A stretch of 64,000 nt of DNA, from positions 1 to 64,000 of the forward strand of contig NZ_JAESIY010000013.1 of NCBI RefSeq assembly GCF_016757215.1, written 5' to 3'. Positions 1 through 6,690 of the stretch are shown piece after piece. The stretch comes from Fulvivirga sediminis (GTDB taxonomy: Bacteria > Bacteroidota > Bacteroidia > Cytophagales > Cyclobacteriaceae). The position numbers and the translations under genes were made by a program. The notes below the pieces were generated by a model, which ran no database searches, was not told where the DNA came from, and was given only the letters and a program-made list of their open reading frames with translations. The stretch's first letter is position 1. Each line of letters starts with the position of its first letter.

Positions 1-56
1 GTAAATTTAAGTTTCTTTTTTGAACTTAAACTGTTGACCTAATTTTTGGGGTATGA

Positions 57-161
57 TCATTCAAAGTTCCAGTTTTCATCTCTTGGTTCTGTTGTAGCGT
101 ACATGAGTGTCTCATCTAAATCCAAAATAACTAGGATTCTTTGGTCATCAGTGCCAATCAT
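57..161 (-). pseudogene. Truncated HAD-family phosphatase N-terminus
   Basis: A 34-codon reading frame starts inside the last codons of the zinc-ribbon gene and carries ILVILDLDETLMYATTEP, the DxDxT motif I of HAD-superfamily hydrolases including the nucleophilic and acid/base aspartates. It then stops after NWNFE, whereas a real HAD enzyme needs well over 150 residues for motifs II to IV. Neither other frame continues the family sequence before the window edge. It is therefore a scrap of a phosphatase gene, broken by a stop or a recombination junction. The motif is directly visible; decay rather than a genuine short peptide is an inference. Confidence 0.5.
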
Positions 162-495
162 GTCCACAATATCTACATTGTTTAGCTGTTGGGGTACGAG
201 CAATTCCTTTGCAATTTGGGCATCTATTCAGTTCAAGTTCATTTAAATGCTGATCATAAATCCTATTAGCTACTGTTTCTAAAAAGGAAGAATAGCCATC
301 TCTTAAGAGTTCAAGTACATTAGGGTCTGTTGATGTGTTGCATCTATACAGTTCGCCAAATCGACTATCTCTATCCTTATGAGGTAAAAATTTAGTTTGA
401 GCTATGTGATGTTCACTCGCCTTCTTTTCTAAATCTGTCCAGTAGTTATGACAGTACCTTGATATATATTCTATTATGTCAGGGTTACGATCCAT
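148..495 (-). CDS. Hypothetical protein with C-terminal zinc ribbon
   Basis: 115 residues. The first 85 are predicted mostly helical with many charged residues and no signal peptide, so it should be cytoplasmic. The C-terminus has CPNCKG and CRYCGHDWH, two CxxC knuckles about 12 residues apart, the signature of a small zinc ribbon. The family was not recognised. The start codon sits two bases from the core GTTATCAGC of an attC-like site, the expected place for the first gene base of an integron cassette. It is read in the same direction as the next two cassettes. A binding role for the ribbon (nucleic acid or protein) is a guess. Confidence 0.6.
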   Translation of the reverse strand: MDRNPDIIEYISRYCHNYWTDLEKKASEHHIAQTKFLPHKDRDSRFGELYRCNTSTDPNVLELLRDGYSSFLETVANRIYDQHLNELELNRCPNCKGIARTPTAKQCRYCGHDWH

Positions 496-496
496 T

Positions 497-553
497 GCTG
501 ATAACGCTAAGATATGGAGCTGAAGCCTCCGAGCATAATTTATAGCGTTAAAA
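497..553 (-). repeat. attC-like imperfect palindrome
   Basis: On the minus strand the site runs TTTTAAC-GCTA ... TAGC-GTTATCA, about 57 bp, with complementary inner arms (AACGCTA/TAGCGTT), a weaker TATG/CATA extension and a loop carrying its own small hairpin GGAG/CTCC. The ends fit the integron rule RYYYAAC ... GTTRRRY only loosely. The zinc-ribbon start codon follows immediately. Compared with the site at 1283-1348 the ends are less perfect. No gene is seen between 554 and 726, so that stretch would be an empty or decayed cassette. Confidence 0.5.
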
Positions 554-726
554 GTAGCTTATCTGCCGGTGCCATCAAAGTATCAAATACATACTGAGCC
601 ATGAAGATTAAAAACTCCCACGAGCAGGAGTGAGTAAAAGCACTTCAGTTTCCTGGCGGCAGACAAGTGGGATGTTGAGCAGGCACTTTGCAGACGACTA
701 AGTAAGGCCATGCGTCCATATCGTTT

Positions 727-1292
727 GTTATGTGGCTTTATATCATTATCCAGCCAGCTTTAAGAAAAGTTAGTTTGGCGTCTTTCAGAAAGTCGTCAAA
801 GGTTCCGTCATTCTGCCAGTTCGGGTTCTCAAGTTCAAACAAATAAACCTGAGGGTTCGCTAGTTTGACGTTCATAAGTGTTCTGTCGTAATGGATAAAC
901 CTGAATCGTTTCACGGTTGGGTTATTAGACAGAAAATCTAGCTCTTCAAGATCTCCAATTTTGAGTTCAGTTAACCCGAAAAGGGAAGGGTATAAAAACC
1001 CCTGTTCAAAGATTTGTTGACAGTTCGAATTCTGATCAAGAAATATTATCGACCCAGTTCCAAAGTTAATTCGATTGTTCGTGGTTGTTATGGTTCCGTC
1101 AAATCTTGGATACTCTTGCTTCTTGTATTCTTTCCTAAAAAGTTCTTGGGCCCAATAGTCTTCCTGTTCTCCCTGAGTTTCGAAAGGAGGCTTCAAACTT
1201 GAAGTTGGTTGGACCTGTTGACTACAACTGAAAATACAAAAAACTAGAAGGGGTAGAAGAAATGGTTTCATAGTGCACTCGTGCCACATAAC
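727..1292 (-). mobile_element. Integron-like gene cassette carrying a lipoprotein gene
   Basis: The segment is bounded by GTTATGTGGC upstream of the gene (minus strand, 1292-1283) and its perfect reverse complement GCCACATAAC downstream (736-727). In integron cassettes the 5' core and the 3' core of one cassette are complementary because they come from the same attC site when the cassette circularises. The single ORF fills the segment: its stop codon is one base from the 3' core and its start 11 bases from the 5' core. Mobility is inferred; no integrase is in the window. Confidence 0.6.
738..1271 (-). CDS. Small SPII lipoprotein, function unknown
   Basis: The chosen start gives MKPFLLPLLVFCIFSCSQQ, a lipoprotein signal with lipobox IFSC. 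An upstream in-frame ATG at 1289 lies inside the recombination core of the cassette and is unlikely to be used. The mature part of about 160 residues contains no motif I recognise; it looks like a compact mixed alpha/beta domain rich in aromatic residues. It should be anchored to a membrane facing the periplasm or the cell surface. It is the only gene of its cassette, in the same orientation as the LRR and zinc-ribbon genes. Confidence 0.6.
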   Translation of the reverse strand: MKPFLLPLLVFCIFSCSQQVQPTSSLKPPFETQGEQEDYWAQELFRKEYKKQEYPRFDGTITTTNNRINFGTGSIIFLDQNSNCQQIFEQGFLYPSLFGLTELKIGDLEELDFLSNNPTVKRFRFIHYDRTLMNVKLANPQVYLFELENPNWQNDGTFDDFLKDAKLTFLKAGWIMI

Positions 1293-1348
1293 GGTTTGGC
1301 TATGCGCAGTGTCCCGAAGGGCATTGCGTATAGGTGTTGTTGTACCAC
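1283..1348 (-). repeat. attC-like recombination site between two cassettes
   Basis: Bounded by GCCACATAAC (1283-1292) and GTTGTACCAC (1339-1348) on the plus strand. Inside is a long hairpin: CTATGCGCAGTG (1300-1311) pairs with CATTGCGTATAG (1322-1333) through ten Watson-Crick and two G-T pairs, topped by CCC-GAA-GGG. The G-T pairs form only on the plus strand, the bottom strand relative to the genes, which is the strand integron integrases use for folded attC. Total size of about 60 bp is within the attC range. The pairing is seen directly; function is inferred. Confidence 0.65.
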
Positions 1349-2377
1349 GTTATAATTTAATATTCCACTTCCATTGTTCAATTCCATTACTCGTTAGTTG
1401 AGCAGTTGTTTCGTCATCAGTCCAATGCATAACATTTGAATATTTTATGGATTTGGAGTTCAATAGAATTTTAACTGTTTGATCAACTATACTTCGTCTG
1501 TCTGCCGCCTTGGAGTTTTCAGCAAATGAAATTATCAATGCCTTTAAATTTTCTATTCTTCCAACGTTTGAAATGTCTTTAAGTCTTAAATTATTATGTA
1601 TTTGAACCTTTTTTAGCTTGGTCAAATTTGACAATTCAGGAATTATCTCCATTTTCGACATTCCTTCAAATTCTATTTCCTCAAGACTTTCAAGAGAGTT
1701 CAAGAAGTCGAAATTTGGTATTTGACGAACACGACTAAGTTCGATTGACTTTAAGTTACTCAAGTTGGAAATCGAATCAAGGTTTTTATAACTACCAAAT
1801 AGTAGCCTGAGTTGCTCCAAGTTTTCCAAATCAGATAAGAAGTCTAAGTTGTCCAATTTTACCCCTCTATACGTTAGTTTGATTAGCTTCTGTAGATATT
1901 TGGTGTTTTCAAGTCCCTTTTTCATTCCATCAACGTAAAGTGATTCCAGATCGCTAAACTCACGAATGAAGGACAGGTCAACAGCTGAAGATTTTGTTTC
2001 TTCAATACCAAAATGTTTCAGCTCGGTATTTGAAAGCAATGGAGAGTAATCTTTTGTATTAAATGAGGCAATTGTAAAATTTCTAATGTTTGGTATTTCC
2101 TTGTAGAAGGATAAATCTTGTTGGTCGTACCAAAGAACGCGAAGACCTATATCTGGGTATTTTTTAAAGAAATCATTTAAAGTTTCCCAAGTCTGCTTTG
2201 AAGGGTTCTTAAATTCATATAACTGAAGAGAATGAATATTTTCCTCAGCGATAATTTTAGGAATATCAGTCTTTTTGAGGTCGGAATAAATATTGATGTT
2301 TCCGCTAAAATTCCGCCATTTTTCTTTTTTGCTAAAAATTCCCATTAATTATTCAGTGTTTTTCAATGTGGTACAAC
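1339..2377 (-). mobile_element. Integron-like gene cassette carrying an LRR gene
   Basis: Bounded on the minus strand by GTTGTACCAC (2377-2368) before the gene and the perfect complement GTGGTACAAC (1348-1339) after it. The stop codon lies one base from the 3' core. Beyond 2377 a short hairpin (GAGTAT/ATACTC, about 2382-2404) could be the remaining arm of the preceding attC-like site. No integrase gene follows on that side, so this would be either an array without integrase or one whose integrase is elsewhere. Confidence 0.6.
1350..2345 (-). CDS. Leucine-rich-repeat protein
   Basis: 331 residues, no signal peptide or membrane segment, so probably cytoplasmic. From about residue 110 to 280 there are some seven leucine-rich repeats of 22-25 residues with the pattern L..L..L.L.....(I/L)..(L/I/F), for example LENLEQLRLL, LSNLKSIELS and LTKLKKVQIHN. 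Such repeats form a curved protein-binding surface; the partner cannot be predicted. The N-terminal 100 residues look like a separate capping region. Being a lone gene in a cassette fits the usual finding that cassette proteins are mostly of unknown role. Confidence 0.7.
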   Translation of the reverse strand: MGIFSKKEKWRNFSGNINIYSDLKKTDIPKIIAEENIHSLQLYEFKNPSKQTWETLNDFFKKYPDIGLRVLWYDQQDLSFYKEIPNIRNFTIASFNTKDYSPLLSNTELKHFGIEETKSSAVDLSFIREFSDLESLYVDGMKKGLENTKYLQKLIKLTYRGVKLDNLDFLSDLENLEQLRLLFGSYKNLDSISNLSNLKSIELSRVRQIPNFDFLNSLESLEEIEFEGMSKMEIIPELSNLTKLKKVQIHNNLRLKDISNVGRIENLKALIISFAENSKAADRRSIVDQTVKILLNSKSIKYSNVMHWTDDETTAQLTSNGIEQWKWNIKL

Positions 2378-2866
2378 ATCCGAGTATATGCAATACACAA
2401 TACTCCATTAAAATTAATTAAGTAATTGATTATCAGAATCATACCCACTTACAAGTACTTATAAACGTTTATAAATGCTTAATATCGTATAATTTCCAAT
2501 CCGTTAACTTAGTAATTTCAACAAAAAATATCCCATACATCAATATAAATAATCTCAAACCTCTTCATCCCTAAGTAAGAGATCAGTGGGCTTACGTAAG
2601 GGATGTCAAGAAAAAGGTCTCTGAAGATGAGGAAGGTGCCCATGATAAGCTAGTCATGAGATGGTGTATCGTATTGAAAAGGCACGGTTCCCAATCGTGT
2701 AACTACGGCCAAGTGACTGAGAAGGGCTATTGACAATGCTACAAACCAATTTTCGACTTATTTTATTACAATTCAATCGAAATTATTTTAAATTATGAAG
2801 ATTTTGCAAATGACTATATTGTGTTTGCTCTTTTTAATTTTTTAATTCCATAAAATATCACCATTC
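2378..2866. other. Intergenic region with a possible gene scrap
   Basis: About 490 bases between the cassette array and the next lipoprotein gene. Apart from the hairpin at its left end, the only structure is an open frame on the plus strand at 2575-2733 (53 codons, no start codon) containing VRDVKKKVSEDEEGAHDKL and a final CNYGQVTEKGY. Composition there is less AT-rich than the surroundings, which suggests former coding sequence. I do not recognise the family. Confidence 0.35.
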
Positions 2867-3730
2867 ATGAAGAGATTTTTTAAAAAGCCCCTTTTTATGG
2901 CTCTATTTTTCGCCTTGTTTATATGTTGTAATGACAATGATGAGCCCACCCCTGCTTCTGACGACAAGCCTACTCTTACCCCCACGGAACCTGAAAGCAT
3001 TGATTCATCGTGCGATTTAAAGGTAGTGTACCGTGATTCTAAGAATAGCAACAGAATAAGTACTTCATATGTCAATGATGGTTACGGGTCTGACACTGTG
3101 GAGTACCGGGAATACGCCGATAGTTCATTGGTTTACTACATGACCTTTGAATACAATAGCCAAACTCAGGTAACCCTAGCCAAAAGGTTTGATATGAATG
3201 GTGTATTGGGAAGTGAACAATCTACTGAATATTGGCCAACAGGTAAGAAGAAGATGACAAAAGTGGTTCGTAAAAAACTCGAAACCTTATATGATAAGAC
3301 TAATACTACCCAAGAATCATATTTTGATGAAAATGGGAAAATTATAGAGTACAAAAATTTAAATAATTCAGGCTCTCTCATGAACCATGTAGTCTACACC
3401 AACACATATGACGAAGGAAAATTAGTTAAAGCAATCCGTGATGACCTATTCTACAATTACGATGCTATTGTAGAATACTCATACAATTCTGATGGATTAA
3501 TTGATGAAATGGTAACAAAAAACATGAGTGAAGAAGTGACTGCCAGGACCAAGTATGAATACGGAGAGGGTATTAACGAGGTTAAAAGATACAGTAGCGA
3601 CGGTACAGTATTAATAGGGTCTGAAAAGTTCTTTCGTGATGAAAACGACAAGATATTAAAAACCCAATCGCTCGAGGCTGATGGCTCCATAAGAAACGAG
3701 CACCATTATTCTTATAAATGCTCTAATTAA
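2867..3730 (+). CDS. Lipoprotein with YD-like repeats
   Basis: 287 residues. The signal MKRFFKKPLFMALFFALFICC ends in a lipobox-like FICC, followed by an acidic, Pro/Thr-rich linker of about 30 residues. The remainder consists of short beta-hairpin units of the kind Y-x-Y-D/N-x(4)-G-x-(L/I), such as VEYSYNSDGLIDEM and TKYEYGEG, typical of bacterial surface proteins with degenerate RHS/YD-type repeats. It is probably a surface-exposed or periplasmic lipoprotein. It is followed by a 228-bp gap and is not obviously linked to the glycoside hydrolase downstream. Confidence 0.6.
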   Translation: MKRFFKKPLFMALFFALFICCNDNDEPTPASDDKPTLTPTEPESIDSSCDLKVVYRDSKNSNRISTSYVNDGYGSDTVEYREYADSSLVYYMTFEYNSQTQVTLAKRFDMNGVLGSEQSTEYWPTGKKKMTKVVRKKLETLYDKTNTTQESYFDENGKIIEYKNLNNSGSLMNHVVYTNTYDEGKLVKAIRDDLFYNYDAIVEYSYNSDGLIDEMVTKNMSEEVTARTKYEYGEGINEVKRYSSDGTVLIGSEKFFRDENDKILKTQSLEADGSIRNEHHYSYKCSN

Positions 3731-3872
3731 ACCCATTCTTTTTAAGAGAAGGTGAAAAAAATCAAAAGCCTCTTTCAACTATGTGCGCATACTGTTCATT
3801 TCCCTGTACACAGGTGCCATCTTTCTTTAATTATCATTTTAATAGTGCGTAATTTTCATTAATTTAAGTAAC

Positions 3873-3927
3873 CACAGATTGCTACCAGAGAACGTCTACT
3901 TGTAGAATCTTCTGGAAGCAATCTGTG
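3873..3927 (+). promoter_or_regulatory. Long stem-loop in the leader of the GH44 gene
   Basis: CACAGATTGCT (3873-3883) pairs perfectly with AGCAATCTGTG (3917-3927); after one mismatch CCAGA (3885-3889) pairs with TCTGG (3911-3915). The loop is about 21 bases. The structure ends 31 bases before the start codon. There is no T-run after it, so it is a poor intrinsic terminator for the upstream gene; a role in mRNA stability, translation or attenuation of the secreted enzyme is possible. Confidence 0.45.
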
Positions 3928-3958
3928 ACTATTTGTTAAACCTAAACCTACTAAATCA

Positions 3959-6616
3959 ATGAAAAACCTATTATTGATGCTGTCAGCATTATGTCTGACG
4001 GGCACATTGGCTATTGCACAGCTAAATGTAAACTACACCATTTCACCCCAGGCGGACCGAAAGCCCATAAGTCCACTTATTTATGGTTCTAACTGGGAGG
4101 AAACAGCCAACCCAAGCACCGATGAAAATTACACATTTGTGCGCATGGGCGGCAACCGTGCTACTGGCTATAACTGGGAAAACAATGCCTCTAACGCAGG
4201 TGAAGATTACTTTCATGTAAATGACAATTTCTGGCCCTGGTATTTAGACATCACTGACTCAGAAGAACCCGGCATAGTAGTAACTACCATTGCAGACCAA
4301 GCCAAAGCCAATGGCGCTGAAGCGCTCATCACTTTACAGATGGCAGGATATGTTTCTGCAGATAAAGATGGTGAAGTAGAAACTACAGCGCCCAGCCCAC
4401 GCTGGTACGAGGGGGTATTCGAGAAAGGCTCTGCCTTCAGCCTTACCCCAGACAAAACAGACGACAAAGTATATATCGATGAATTTGTTAACTTCTTAAC
4501 TGATAAATATGGATCTGGAGGCCTAAAGTATTCTCTGGACAATGAACCTGATCTATGGAACTCTACCCACCCTTACATCTACCCTACTCAACCTACCATT
4601 GCAGACTTGATTGATCGCTCAACCGCATTGGCCACGGCAGTTAAAAATGTAGATCCTCAGGCAGAAATTTTCGGGCTGGTTTCATATGGATTTAACGGCT
4701 ACCTTTCTTTCCAAAATGCTCCTGACTGGCCAGCTTTAGAGGATGATTACTCTTGGTTTATAGATTATTATTTAGAGGCAATGAATGATGCTAGCACCGC
4801 CGCCAATCAGCGACTAGTAGACGTAATAGACCTGCATTGGTACCCAGAAGCAACTGGAGACCAGCGAATTATTAACCCTTCCGCTAATTCTACTGCTGAT
4901 AAATTAGCCCGATTACAAGCTCCTCGTGCTTTTTGGGACCCTGACTACACAGAAAACAGCTGGATATTCCAATACTTTGACAGCTTCATGCCTCTTATTC
5001 CTACTGTTCAAAACTCTATTGACACCTACTATCCCGGCACTAAGCTTTCATTCAACGAGTTTCAATTCGGTGGCTATGAAGATATTACAGGCACCATAGC
5101 CCTTACCGATGTATTAGGCATATTTGGTAAGTATGATGTTTATGCTGCTACTCATTGGTCTGACCCTGGTAGCTTCGGAGCTTTAGCATACAAACTATAC
5201 AATAACTATGATGGAAATGATGCCACCTTCGGAGAAACCTATGTTGATGCTGCTATGGATGACAAAATCAATAGCTCTATATATGCTTCTGTAAGTGGAG
5301 AATCTGATGAAGAACTTCATGTTATCGTATTAAATAAAAGCATGACGTCTTCTATCAGTGGTTCTTTTGATATTTCTGGCAGCTCGGTTAACTATACTAC
5401 TGCCACTATTTATGGAGTAGAAGAAGGTACTGCCGCTATTATTCAAAAAACCGACTTAAATGTTTCTGGCAATGAGTTCAGCTATTCACTACCTCCTCTT
5501 TCTGTATACCACTTCATCTTAACCAGCGATGGCAGCTCCGTACCAGTAGCCAGCGTAAGTGTAAGCCCAGAGACTGCCACCATAGGCATAGGCGGCAGTG
5601 TTGAACTTACCGCTGAAGTATCACCTGCAGACGCTTCCAATAAATCTGTTACCTGGAGCTCTACTGATGAATCTATAGCTGCCGTAAATAGTGCAGGACT
5701 TGTTTCAGCAGTGGCCGAAGGCAGTGCATACATAATCGCCACCACCGTAGATGGCAATTTTCAGGATAGCAGTTATGTCACCGTTACTAATGAAACCATA
5801 CCTGTTACAGGAGTTAGCATTACTATCGCTTCCACAAGTATAGAAGTAGGCGGTAGCACACAAGCGACCGCCACCGTATCACCAGCTGATGCCACAGATA
5901 CTTCTGTAACCTGGAGCTCTTCAGATGAAAGCATTGCCACAGTAAGCCCCAACGGACTTATCACTGGCATAGCAGAAGGAAGCGCCATTATTACCGTTAC
6001 TACCACAGACGGTGGCTTTACTGATCAGGAAGCCATTTCAGTTACCGAAGGGTCTTCTGATTTCTGTACAGATCCCACTTCTATTTCACTACCTTTCTCT
6101 AAAGATGGAACAGGAGAATTTTGCTTTGTCACTACCGAACCTGCAGCCTACATCAATTCATGGGGACTGGAATTATTAGAGATCAACGGAGTAGACTACA
6201 CCAATGTTTGGTCTAACAGCCTGCCTTCTGCTCAAAATGGAGAGTGGTCCATTCATTATATAGGAAACTTCTCCTGGTCTCATTTCGAAATAGTAGGCTC
6301 TGCCCAAAGCATTGCAGCGAGAACAAATAACGACAAGCGTTTAACTCCAATAGATGAGACTGATCAGATAGAGATTTTTCCTAACCCTATTAAGGATCAG
6401 CATATGTGGTTGAAATTCAAAGACCAATCCAATAACAGTATTGTCATATCTTTATATAATTCGGCTGGCATTCAGGTGTACCAAAAAGAGCTATCCACCC
6501 AACATGCTGACGAGCAAATGTATAAAATAACCGTGGGTAACTTACCTGTGGGCCTCTACACAATAAACATAGAAACAGACCAAAACCTCTATGTTAAAAA
6601 GCTTTTAATAGAATAA
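3959..6616 (+). CDS. Secreted GH44 endoglucanase/xyloglucanase with T9SS sorting domain
   Basis: 885 residues. Signal peptide (residues 1-20, ending AIAQ), then a glycoside hydrolase family 44 catalytic domain to about 530, with ISPLIYGSN, RMGGNRATGYNWENN, the acid/base Glu near residue 195 in SLDNEPDLW and the nucleophile Glu near 367 in SFNEFQFGG; these positions agree with known GH44 enzymes. Two bacterial Ig-like group 2 domains follow (about 530-615 and 618-700), then a 65-residue module with two Cys (DFCTDP ... GEFCFVT) and a T9SS type A tail (IFPNPIKDQ ... VKKLLIE). GH44 enzymes cleave beta-1,4-glucans and xyloglucan. It should be exported by the Sec and T9SS routes to the surface or medium. 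The GH10 gene next door has the same module. Confidence 0.9.
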   Translation: MKNLLLMLSALCLTGTLAIAQLNVNYTISPQADRKPISPLIYGSNWEETANPSTDENYTFVRMGGNRATGYNWENNASNAGEDYFHVNDNFWPWYLDITDSEEPGIVVTTIADQAKANGAEALITLQMAGYVSADKDGEVETTAPSPRWYEGVFEKGSAFSLTPDKTDDKVYIDEFVNFLTDKYGSGGLKYSLDNEPDLWNSTHPYIYPTQPTIADLIDRSTALATAVKNVDPQAEIFGLVSYGFNGYLSFQNAPDWPALEDDYSWFIDYYLEAMNDASTAANQRLVDVIDLHWYPEATGDQRIINPSANSTADKLARLQAPRAFWDPDYTENSWIFQYFDSFMPLIPTVQNSIDTYYPGTKLSFNEFQFGGYEDITGTIALTDVLGIFGKYDVYAATHWSDPGSFGALAYKLYNNYDGNDATFGETYVDAAMDDKINSSIYASVSGESDEELHVIVLNKSMTSSISGSFDISGSSVNYTTATIYGVEEGTAAIIQKTDLNVSGNEFSYSLPPLSVYHFILTSDGSSVPVASVSVSPETATIGIGGSVELTAEVSPADASNKSVTWSSTDESIAAVNSAGLVSAVAEGSAYIIATTVDGNFQDSSYVTVTNETIPVTGVSITIASTSIEVGGSTQATATVSPADATDTSVTWSSSDESIATVSPNGLITGIAEGSAIITVTTTDGGFTDQEAISVTEGSSDFCTDPTSISLPFSKDGTGEFCFVTTEPAAYINSWGLELLEINGVDYTNVWSNSLPSAQNGEWSIHYIGNFSWSHFEIVGSAQSIAARTNNDKRLTPIDETDQIEIFPNPIKDQHMWLKFKDQSNNSIVISLYNSAGIQVYQKELSTQHADEQMYKITVGNLPVGLYTINIETDQNLYVKKLLIE

Positions 6617-6629
6617 TTAAAACCCCATT

Positions 6630-6659
6630 AGGAGTGCCGTCCTAGGCACTCCTTTTTTA
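6630..6659 (+). terminator. Rho-independent terminator after GH44
   Basis: AGGAGTGCC and GGCACTCCT form a perfect 9-bp stem with a 6-base loop, followed by six T. It lies 13 bases after the GH44 stop codon and ends 31 bases before the GH10 start, so the two hydrolase genes are probably separate or partially read-through units. Confidence 0.85.
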
Positions 6660-6690
6660 TATCTCTCATTAGAATGATTGTTTAACCTAA

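Noticed and set aside
46-246. Plus-strand 66-codon frame at the left edge
   Set aside because: It is antisense to the zinc-ribbon gene and the HAD scrap, has no recognisable domain and no good start region.
1287-1289. Upstream ATG of the cassette lipoprotein
   Set aside because: It lies in the recombination core and adds a polar segment before the lipoprotein signal; the ATG at 1271 is better.
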